From Aurantiacibacter rhizosphaerae (GTDB taxonomy: Bacteria > Pseudomonadota > Alphaproteobacteria > Sphingomonadales > Sphingomonadaceae), in contig NZ_WUBR01000002.1 of assembly GCF_009807005.1 (NCBI RefSeq), forward strand, positions 682,001 through 746,000: a stretch of 64,000 bases of DNA. Reading direction: 5' to 3'. Numbering within the stretch: the first letter of the stretch is position 1; every line of letters begins with the position of its first letter. The notes under the pieces are model-generated. The model saw only the letters and a program-made list of their open reading frames with translations, did no database searches and was not told the origin of the DNA. The translations under genes and the position numbers were made by a program. Below, in pieces: positions 57,417-64,000 of the stretch.

Positions 57417-59078
57417 CTACACCTCGTCAGGATAGATGGGCCGGATATCGACGGGGATCGTGTCCATCCCGGCAATCGCGGCCTTCGCGTGTTCATCCAG
57501 ATGGGCGTATTTGTCGAAGAAGGCGATGGTTCCCGCGTAATCGCCGGTGGCCTGCAACATCAGCTCTGTGCGCAGCAGTTGCGTCAGGCCGCTGACGAGC
57601 TTGTCCTCATCGATCACGTAATGGCCCTTGTCCGCGTCCCAGGCGTAGGCACCGTAATCCAGCAGATAGCCATATTGCGCCGCTGCACCCTTGCCATGCG
57701 CTTCCTCGATACCAAAGCGCATGGAGCGGAACAGACCCGCCACATAAGTGGCCAGCAGTTCGCTCTTCTCGCTGGCGGGCAATTCGCCGCGCTCCATCAT
57801 GTAGAGCAGGTTGTAGATGCCCATGACATCGGCCTTGCTCTCCTCCAGCGCGGAATACTGTTCGCGCAGTTGCGCGTTTACGGTCGTCTCCTGCCCGTCC
57901 ACCGTGATGGTGCCCGGCCCAAGCGAATGGCTGAGTTCGTGGAACAGGGTGAAGAGCTGCATATAGCGGCGGCTGACCAGCGCGGCCTGTTCCTGGGCCA
58001 GCACCACGTCCGCGATGGGATCGAGGATGCGATCGAACTTCGCGCCCAGCACGTTGGACAGGATCACCTTCTTCGCGCCCTTGGCCTCTCGCACCCGCTC
58101 ATCATTGGGCAGGTTGAAGGCGATGGTCTGCACGCCTGGCACATTGTCGCCGCCGCCGTGGATCTGGTCTGCCACGGCAATCGGGCTTTCAAAGCCGCGG
58201 GCAAAATTATGATATTGCGGATCGATGGGGAGGTTGCCCTCCATATCGCGCAGATAGCCGACATAGCGATCCAGCGCGGCGCTTTCTTCCGGGTTCTTCA
58301 GCGTTACGAAGCTCTCGAACGCGGTTTTCGTACCATAGAGGCGATCGGTGTAAACCTCATACGGCCCGATGGCGACTTCGATGGGCGTATCCGTCAGGTC
58401 CATCCACGCCATTTCGCTTTCGAAATAATCGTCGGACAGGAAACTGTCGGCGCGCAGGGAGAGGAAGCGCTTCAGGCTGGGATTGGTGGTGATCTGCGAC
58501 GCCTGACGCAGCAATGCGGCTGCGGGCTGCAGGAACTCGGCATATTCCTGCGAATAGGGCACGGCGACGAAGCCATCGCCCTGGCGCTTCACCACGGTAT
58601 AGGGGCTCATCAAAGCATCGCGCTGGTCCGGGTGGGCCGCCAGATAGGCGTCGAACTCGGCGCGGGTCAGATCGGCGGGGTAGAAGCCTGCCCCTTCCGG
58701 CCAATCGCCTGTTCCATAGAACGGCTGGTTGTCGGCGATGGTATCCCACGGGCCGTAGTGCAGATCGAACATCTCCAGCATGGCGGGGTTGCCGAGGCGG
58801 GCGATTTCTTCGCGCAAGGCCGGCAGATCGCCGCCGCGCTGACGCAGGTAGATCTCGTCCATATAGCCGCTGGCCTCGATCAGCAGGTTCACCACCTGCC
58901 GCTCTTCGGCTGAAAGATAGGATGTGTCGGGCGACATGGTGACATCAGCTATCGTCGCGCGGCTGGCGGCCATGTCATAACCGGAAATGTCGCCCATTCC
59001 TTGAGTGGTTGGTGCGCAGGCAGCAAGCATGGCAACCGGCGCTGCGGCCAGAGAAAGGGCGATCAGAGTGCGACGCAT
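57417..59078 (-). CDS. M49-like metallopeptidase lipoprotein
   Basis: 553 aa. Lipobox-like LAAC ends the signal region (residues ~18-21), so it may be lipid-anchored. The zinc motif is HELSH (LFTLFHELSHSLGPG), followed by the second ligand motif SALEESKADVMGIYNLLYM, as in dipeptidyl-peptidase III, where the motifs are HELLGH and EECRAE. The helix-rich N-terminus matches this family. Dipeptidase activity is inferred. Confidence 0.8.
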   Translation of the reverse strand: MRRTLIALSLAAAPVAMLAACAPTTQGMGDISGYDMAASRATIADVTMSPDTSYLSAEERQVVNLLIEASGYMDEIYLRQRGGDLPALREEIARLGNPAMLEMFDLHYGPWDTIADNQPFYGTGDWPEGAGFYPADLTRAEFDAYLAAHPDQRDALMSPYTVVKRQGDGFVAVPYSQEYAEFLQPAAALLRQASQITTNPSLKRFLSLRADSFLSDDYFESEMAWMDLTDTPIEVAIGPYEVYTDRLYGTKTAFESFVTLKNPEESAALDRYVGYLRDMEGNLPIDPQYHNFARGFESPIAVADQIHGGGDNVPGVQTIAFNLPNDERVREAKGAKKVILSNVLGAKFDRILDPIADVVLAQEQAALVSRRYMQLFTLFHELSHSLGPGTITVDGQETTVNAQLREQYSALEESKADVMGIYNLLYMMERGELPASEKSELLATYVAGLFRSMRFGIEEAHGKGAAAQYGYLLDYGAYAWDADKGHYVIDEDKLVSGLTQLLRTELMLQATGDYAGTIAFFDKYAHLDEHAKAAIAGMDTIPVDIRPIYPDEV

Positions 59079-59168
59079 GGGCGGGAATCCTTCAGTTTGG
59101 TTTCTGGCGCAAACATCTAGCCCAGCCTCGTGCTGGAGTCACGCAGGAGGCTTCGCTATCGCCGCTAC

Positions 59169-59624
59169 ATGGACGGGCACAATGCAAGGCTGATGGCGGA
59201 AAGCGCAGGGGAAAGGCTCGCGCTGATCATGCGCAGCTATCACCGGCTGACGGGTCACGTGCTGGCGGATGATGCACACACGCTATGGCGCGCGCCTTTC
59301 ACGGTGCTGGCACATGACACCAGCGCGCCGCCCGAATTCATCTATGCCAACAGCTACGCACTCACCCTGTTCAAACGCAGCGCGAAGGACATGATCGGCC
59401 TTCCCTCCCACCTTTCCGCACAGGCAGACGCGCGGGAGCAGCGTGCCGCCATGTTTGCGCAACTGGAGGCGGCGGATATCGTGACAGGCTATTGCGGGAT
59501 GCGCATCGCTGCCGATGGCACACGATTTCGCATCCGCGACGCGGTTATCTGGAACCTGCGCGATGATGATCGCAATCTATGCGGGCAGGCCGCGCGGATC
59601 GATCGGGTGGAAATGCCGGACTAG
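59169..59624 (+). CDS. MEKHLA domain protein
   Basis: 151 aa from an ATG without clear ribosome site; a GTG at 59130 is an alternative, with AGGAGG in between. The core (APFTVLAHDTSAPPEFIYANSYALTLFKRSAKDMIGLPSHLSA ... GYCGMRIAADGTRFRIRDAVIWNLRDD) is a PAS-like MEKHLA domain. Role unknown. Confidence 0.75.
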   Translation: MDGHNARLMAESAGERLALIMRSYHRLTGHVLADDAHTLWRAPFTVLAHDTSAPPEFIYANSYALTLFKRSAKDMIGLPSHLSAQADAREQRAAMFAQLEAADIVTGYCGMRIAADGTRFRIRDAVIWNLRDDDRNLCGQAARIDRVEMPD

Positions 59625-59630
59625 CGGCGA

Positions 59631-60095
59631 TCAGCCAGCAAATTCAGGAACGGCGCGCTCTTCGCGGCCCTCTGCCTGCGCTGTCATCCTGCTGGCTTCT
59701 TCCCAGGCCTGCGCCATCAGCGCTTCGGCAAGCAGTGCTTCGACAGGGTTGATACCGCTGCGCGCATGATCCAGCGCGGCGCTGGAATAGAGGAAGATGT
59801 TGCGCGTGGCCTCTCCCGTTTCGGGCACCTGCGCGCTGGCGTGCTGGCGCACATCGTCGGCCAGTTCCACGGCGATGCGATATTTCCCCGCGTCGAGCCC
59901 ATGAAAGCGATACACGCCTTCTGCATCGGTGATGGCAGACACGCCCAATTCGGTGATCACAACCTGCGCGCCCGCCACAGGCGCGGCGGCGGCATCGCGG
60001 ACCTTGCCGGAAAGATCGCCAGCATTGGCCGCAGTGGGTGCGGCAATCATGGTGCTGACAGCAAGGACGGAGGCGATAAGGGCGTGACGGATCAT
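59631..60095 (-). CDS. Exported protein with carboxypeptidase-regulatory-like domain
   Basis: 154 aa. Signal peptide ends AANAG. The mature start (LSGKVRDAAAAPVAGAQVVITELGVSAITDAEGVYRFHGLDAGKYRIAVE) is a CarboxypepD_reg/transthyretin-like fold, then a helical tail. Without a TonB-dependent receptor attached, it is a stand-alone domain, perhaps periplasmic. Confidence 0.75.
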   Translation of the reverse strand: MIRHALIASVLAVSTMIAAPTAANAGDLSGKVRDAAAAPVAGAQVVITELGVSAITDAEGVYRFHGLDAGKYRIAVELADDVRQHASAQVPETGEATRNIFLYSSAALDHARSGINPVEALLAEALMAQAWEEASRMTAQAEGREERAVPEFAG

Positions 60096-60154
60096 GCTGC
60101 GCCCAAACAGCAGTAATGTTACGGGATGAAGACTCCGGACAGATCAGGCGCCGA

Positions 60155-61171
60155 TCAAACCGCGGCGAGCAGTTCCTCTGCACCGGGCGATTCTTCCAGA
60201 AATTCCAGCAGCCCGCGTTCCCAGCGGTTCTGATATTGCGTGCGACGTGGCAGGCGCAGATTCTCCCGCCATTCCTCCTGACGCGAGATCAGATCGATCA
60301 CGGCGGGGTGAACATAGCTTTTGCGAGTCACGGCAGGCGTGTTGCCAAGGTGATCGGCCACGCGTTCCAGCACGGCCTTGATAGTCAGCTTCTCCGTCGC
60401 CTCCCCCAGCAATCGGAACGCCATCACGCTGGCGTGCCAGGTGCGAAAATTCTTGGCGGTGAACGGTCCGCCCATCGTTTCGGCCAGATAGCTGTTCACA
60501 TCGCTGGAACTGACGTCATGCGCCTCGTTTTCGTCATCTAGCCAGCGGAACAGGTGCTGGCCGGGCAAGTCCTGCATCTTCTTCACGCAGGCGATCAGGG
60601 CCTTGTCTGACAGCTCTACCTCGCGCTGCTTGCCGCCCTTGCCCTTGTAGCTGAGGCGCAGGACGCGGCCCGTCACCTCGGCATGGCGGCGGCGCAGGGT
60701 GGTGGCACCGAAACTGCGGTTTTCCTTGGAATAGCCGGTGTTGCCCACGCGTATCGCGCCCAGATCCAGCAGGCGCACCACGCTGGAAACGGCCCGCGCC
60801 TTGTTGACGGTGGGCGCGCGCATATCCTGCTCCACCCGCTTGCGCGCCAGCGGCAATTTCGCGCCAAAGGCCAGGCAGCCATCGAACTTCTCTCCCTCTC
60901 GCCAATTGCGAAAATCCGGGTGATAGCGATACTGCTTGCGATCCCTGTCATCATAGCCCGTCGCCAGGATATGGCCGTTGTGCGCAGGGCAGAACCACGC
61001 ATCGCGATAGGCCGGGGGGAAGGCGATGGCGTTCAGGCGCTTCTTCTCCGCCCGGTTTCGGATCAGCTTGCCATCGGGATCGTAATAGGCCCAACCCTTG
61101 CCAGCACCCTTGCGGGTGATGCCCGGCAGGCTGTCATCGACATAGATCAGGTTTGCAGGACGCGTAGCCAT
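60155..61171 (-). CDS. DNA topoisomerase IB
   Basis: 338 aa, poxvirus-like type. RKGAGKGWAYYDPDGKLIRN and RNKAEK-like start, the Arg-Lys-Arg region YRYHPDF, RVGNTGYSKENRSFGATTLRRRHAEV, and the catalytic tyrosine in VTRKSYVHPAVID. Relaxes both positive and negative supercoils via a 3'-phosphotyrosine. Common in alphaproteobacteria. Confidence 0.93.
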   Translation of the reverse strand: MATRPANLIYVDDSLPGITRKGAGKGWAYYDPDGKLIRNRAEKKRLNAIAFPPAYRDAWFCPAHNGHILATGYDDRDRKQYRYHPDFRNWREGEKFDGCLAFGAKLPLARKRVEQDMRAPTVNKARAVSSVVRLLDLGAIRVGNTGYSKENRSFGATTLRRRHAEVTGRVLRLSYKGKGGKQREVELSDKALIACVKKMQDLPGQHLFRWLDDENEAHDVSSSDVNSYLAETMGGPFTAKNFRTWHASVMAFRLLGEATEKLTIKAVLERVADHLGNTPAVTRKSYVHPAVIDLISRQEEWRENLRLPRRTQYQNRWERGLLEFLEESPGAEELLAAV

Positions 61172-61216
61172 AACCCCGCGATAACGGGCTGATATGCCAA
61201 CGGGTTCCTCAAGGCC

Positions 61217-62566
61217 TCAGCTAATACTTGGCCTTGGCCCCGGCGCCTCTGCCACCTCCTCCACGATTTCTGGCGGGATGCCTGCCCGGCGCGGAAATTT
61301 CACGAACAGCATCAGCACCAGGCCCACCGCGTGGGCGGCGAAAACCAGCAGGAACATGATGCGCAATCCGCCCATTGCGTCTGACAGGCCGAAGACCCAT
61401 GCGCCGATGGATATGCCGAAATTGGAACAGCCCATGTAAAGCGTGAACTGCGTGGCCGCGACCTTCGGATTGCACAGCCGCATGGATATCGGCAGCGCCG
61501 CCACCGTTATCAGCACATCCAGCACACACCAGCCGTAGACGAATACGAAGAACAGGTCCGGATCGCTCCAGCTGTCGCGCAGGGCAAACATCATTGCCGA
61601 TAATGCCATGTAGAGCGCGAAAAATGCGATCGTCGTCCTCTTTGCGCCAAATTTGTCGCCAGCCCAGCCGCCCAGCGTCAGGCCAAGAATGCCGCCCACC
61701 AGCTGCGCCGTTCCCACCATGGATGTGATGGACGCCTCACCCCACCCCAGCTCGCCTGCACCGATGACAGGCGTGATGCCGCCGAACACGCCGTAGTGAA
61801 ATCCTCTCACCAGCAACACCGGCAGCCACAGCAGGCTGACGGGCAGCAGGATGGAGGAGAAGGTTGTCTTGAGGATGGGCCACCACGCGCCAAGCTGGAT
61901 GCTTTCGTTGCGCGGATGGGTGTGACCCCCGCTCCAGGGAAGGCGGCGCTCTCCACCGCGTTCGCGCAGCAGGATGATATAGGCGGTGATGATGGCGATG
62001 AAGCCGGCTGCCAGCAGATATGCGGCGGACGGGCCGAAGCTGGCAATGGCATAGCCTGTCAGCATCGTTGCCAGCGAGATGCCGATAGCCTGCCCGCCGA
62101 ACATCATGCCACTGGCGCGGGCGCGCTCATCCTCCTTCATGATGTCGACCGCCAGCCCGTCAACCGCAACGTCCTGAAATGTGGTCGCCATGTTCACCAC
62201 GAAGCCTGCAATGCCGAGCAGCAGGACATCCTCCACGCCGGGGCGCGCGACGGCGCAGATGGCCAGTAAGGCGATCATCACCAGCTGCGCGCTGATGATC
62301 CACACGCGGCGGCGCCCCATCGGCAGGAAGGTGTAGCGATCCATGATGAAGCCGTTCACCAGCTTCAACGTCCACGGCAGCGCGGTCAGCCCCAGCACAT
62401 ATCCGATATCGGCTGCATCGGCGCCGTTCGTGGCCATCCACGCCGGTATCGCAAACCAGAACAGCCCGATGGGCACGCCTTGCGCAACATAAAGGATGAA
62501 CAGCGTGAACAGCCGCAAACGGCTGGACGTGGCCAGGATGAGATTTCCGTCAGGCTGCATATTCAC
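61217..62566 (-). CDS. MFS transporter (AmpG/PAT-like)
   Basis: 449 aa, twelve predicted helices. Opening YVAQGVPIGLFWFAIPAWMA, LPWTLKLVNGFIMDRY and PMGRRRVWI (motif A) match PAT/AmpG-like major facilitators. Muropeptide or other solute transport inferred; the substrate is uncertain. Confidence 0.8.
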   Translation of the reverse strand: MNMQPDGNLILATSSRLRLFTLFILYVAQGVPIGLFWFAIPAWMATNGADAADIGYVLGLTALPWTLKLVNGFIMDRYTFLPMGRRRVWIISAQLVMIALLAICAVARPGVEDVLLLGIAGFVVNMATTFQDVAVDGLAVDIMKEDERARASGMMFGGQAIGISLATMLTGYAIASFGPSAAYLLAAGFIAIITAYIILLRERGGERRLPWSGGHTHPRNESIQLGAWWPILKTTFSSILLPVSLLWLPVLLVRGFHYGVFGGITPVIGAGELGWGEASITSMVGTAQLVGGILGLTLGGWAGDKFGAKRTTIAFFALYMALSAMMFALRDSWSDPDLFFVFVYGWCVLDVLITVAALPISMRLCNPKVAATQFTLYMGCSNFGISIGAWVFGLSDAMGGLRIMFLLVFAAHAVGLVLMLFVKFPRRAGIPPEIVEEVAEAPGPRPSIS

Positions 62567-62751
62567 GATAAGACCCCCCGTCTTTTCGCGACCCGATGCG
62601 GACCCTGTGCCCTAGTATGCGCACAGTTGCGGCAATGGCGCAACTGCCAGGCCAAAGCTCAGCTTTAAGCCGTATCTAGCAAGCCTTGCTTGCCCCGCCG
62701 CGCCCTGCGACCCATCTGGTGAGCACGCGACGCAATTCAGGAGAACCGCCG

Positions 62752-63618
62752 ATGTCCGACGTCTACACCCCGCCGCCCGTCTGGAAGAATACCGAGAGCG
62801 GAGGCAAATTCTCCAGCACCAACCGTCCCACTGCGGGCGCGCGTCACGAGAAGGAACTGCCGGTCGGCGATCATCCCTTCCAGCTGTATTCGCTCGGCAC
62901 GCCAAACGGTGTGAAGGTCACGATCATGTTCGAGGAATTGCTGGAAGCAGGCTTTACCGGCGCCGAATATGATGCGTGGAAGATCAACATCATGGAAGGC
63001 GACCAGTTCGGATCGGGCTTTACCGAACTTAATCCCAATTCCAAGATTCCGGCTTTGCAGGACAGGTCTGGCGATACGCCGTTCCGCGTGTTCGAAGGCG
63101 GCGCGATCCTTATCCACCTGGCGGAGAAATTCGACTATCTGCTGCCCAAGACCAACCCGGCCCGCGCCGAAACGCTCAGCTGGCTCAGCTGGCAGATCGG
63201 CACCGCGCCATTCATCGGCGGCGGCTTTGGCCATTTCTATGAATATGCGCCGGAGAAATACGAATACCCCATCAATCGCTATGCGATGGAGACAAAGCGC
63301 ATCTTCGATGTGGCGAACAATCAGCTTGGCAAAACCGGCTATCTGGCAGGTGATGACATGACCATCGCCGACATCGCCTCCTACCCTTGGCTGGGCAATC
63401 TGTACCACGGTGCCTACAGCGGATCGGACAAGTTCCTGTCCCTGCATGAATATGAAAACGTGGGTCGCTGGGTGAAGGAGCTGGATGCAAGGCCGGGTGT
63501 GATCCGTGGACGCCTCGTCAATTCCAAAGCCATGGCAGAACGCCATTCCGCCGCCGATTTCGATGCCGTGGAAGATCGCAGCCTGTTCGATCCCGTGCGC
63601 AAGCGCGCCGACGCCTGA
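62752..63618 (+). CDS. yghU: Glutathione S-transferase, YghU type
   Basis: 288 aa from the ATG with CAGGAG 9 nt upstream. It starts YTPPPVWKNTESGGKFSSTNRPTAGARHEKELPVGDHPFQLYSLGTPNGVKVTIMFEELLE, which is YghU-specific, followed by the GST C-terminal domain. Disulfide-bond reductase activity with glutathione known for YghU. Confidence 0.92.
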   Translation: MSDVYTPPPVWKNTESGGKFSSTNRPTAGARHEKELPVGDHPFQLYSLGTPNGVKVTIMFEELLEAGFTGAEYDAWKINIMEGDQFGSGFTELNPNSKIPALQDRSGDTPFRVFEGGAILIHLAEKFDYLLPKTNPARAETLSWLSWQIGTAPFIGGGFGHFYEYAPEKYEYPINRYAMETKRIFDVANNQLGKTGYLAGDDMTIADIASYPWLGNLYHGAYSGSDKFLSLHEYENVGRWVKELDARPGVIRGRLVNSKAMAERHSAADFDAVEDRSLFDPVRKRADA

Positions 63619-63673
63619 TACGGGATCAGCGAAACTACCCAGGAAAGCGCGCCATAAAGCGTACCGGCGCGGG

Positions 63674-63701
63674 TTGCGTCCATCGCCCGCGCCGCTATAT
63701 G
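63674..63701 (+). promoter_or_regulatory. Candidate tRNA-Gln promoter
   Basis: TTGCGT (63674-63679), 16-bp spacer, TATATG (63696-63701) with predicted start ~7 nt before the tRNA. Confidence 0.5.
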
Positions 63702-63714
63702 GGCACCCGGCTGC

Positions 63715-63789
63715 TGGGGTGTAGCCAAGTGGTAAGGCACCGGTTTTTGGTATCGGCATTCGCAGGTTCGATCCCTGCCACCCCAGCCA
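63715..63789 (+). tRNA. tRNA-Gln (anticodon TTG)
   Basis: 75 nt with encoded CCA. Acceptor TGGGGTG pairs with CACCCCA, anticodon stem CCGGT/ATCGG, loop TTTTGGT with TTG at 63747-63749, T-arm GGTTCGATCC. Discriminator G. Decodes CAA (and CAG by wobble). Confidence 0.97.
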
Positions 63790-63918
63790 GTTTTCCCGAA
63801 TAGCCTGGCAGTCACACCAGCATGGACGGCGCGTGTCCTTCTTGCGCCGCCGTGTGCGATTAGCGGTTTGCATTCATGGTCAAGGCCCGCCACTCTTCCT
63901 GCATAAGGAGAGTTGACG

Positions 63919-64000
63919 ATGAGCATACCCACGGCGCGGCTGGCATTCTTCAAACTCAATGTGGCTGACATCAACAAGGCGCGCGCCTTCTGGGAGGCGG
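63919..64000 (+). CDS. VOC-family protein, 5' part only (runs off the window)
   Basis: The 27 codons seen (RLAFFKLNVADINKARAFWE) are a VOC/glyoxalase start, with AAGGAG 8 nt before the ATG. The rest is beyond the window. Confidence 0.7.
   Translation, partial: MSIPTARLAFFKLNVADINKARAFWEA

Overview
The window reads as a chromosomal segment of a GC-rich alphaproteobacterium, most likely from the order Sphingomonadales and quite possibly the family Erythrobacteraceae. The reasons are the high GC content, the str-S10-spc-alpha ribosomal super-cluster without rpsD, a Gly/Arg-rich extension on ribosomal protein S5, and many secreted or small proteins of types I associate with that order. The placement is inferred from gene content only. 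No phage, transposon, CRISPR array or plasmid function was found.

Layout. 1-4.8 kb: a partial exported protein, a MarR regulator, dihydrolipoyl dehydrogenase (lpdA) and a run of touching or overlapping small genes (membrane protein, VOC, PepSY-type, TRIC/UPF0126). 4.8-10.1 kb: two paralogous exported Arg/Tyr-rich proteins, a prolyl oligopeptidase and a serine hydrolase. 10.1-31.1 kb, all on the minus strand: rpsL-rpsG-fusA-tuf, the S10 and spc operons ending in secY-adk plus an exported SRPBCC protein, then rpsM-rpsK-rpoA-rplQ. Four sigma70-like promoters with exact 17-bp spacers were found here. In both the rpsL and rpsJ leaders an intrinsic terminator lies between the promoter and the first gene, which suggests premature-termination control.

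31.1-33.9 kb: a compact unexplained minus-strand cluster (membrane-anchored LuxR-type protein, 110-aa protein, membrane protein, winged-helix protein) and a divergent HTH protein. 34-40 kb: an exported protein, TadG-like and TadE-like pilus proteins, a PAS protein with an apparent Phd/YefM antitoxin-type N-terminus, a very AT-rich gap and a PPC-repeat exported protein. 40-52 kb: housekeeping and accessory genes (GNAT, a J-domain protein with a broken start, LysR, apaG, metZ, a PMT-type glycosyltransferase, a GT2-GtrA glycosyltransferase, leuB, recO, ubiK, TspO, a TlyA-type methyltransferase). 51.9-53.5 kb: two related lipoproteins, then a 473-nt gap holding the most striking element in the window: an 18-codon ORF behind a 14-nt perfect match to the 16S rRNA 3' end, a nested second SD/ATG, a hairpin and a 15-bp intrinsic terminator, all just before ilvE. 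53.5-64 kb: ilvE, a GST, trhO, an oxidoreductase, an M49-like peptidase, a MEKHLA protein, topoisomerase IB, an MFS transporter, a YghU-type GST, tRNA-Gln(TTG) and a VOC gene cut by the window end.

The ribosomal block supplies the translation apparatus and RNA polymerase alpha. leuB and ilvE belong to branched-chain amino-acid metabolism but are 4.6 kb apart and not in one operon. The PMT and GT2-GtrA genes could form a polyprenol-phosphate-sugar glycosylation pathway.
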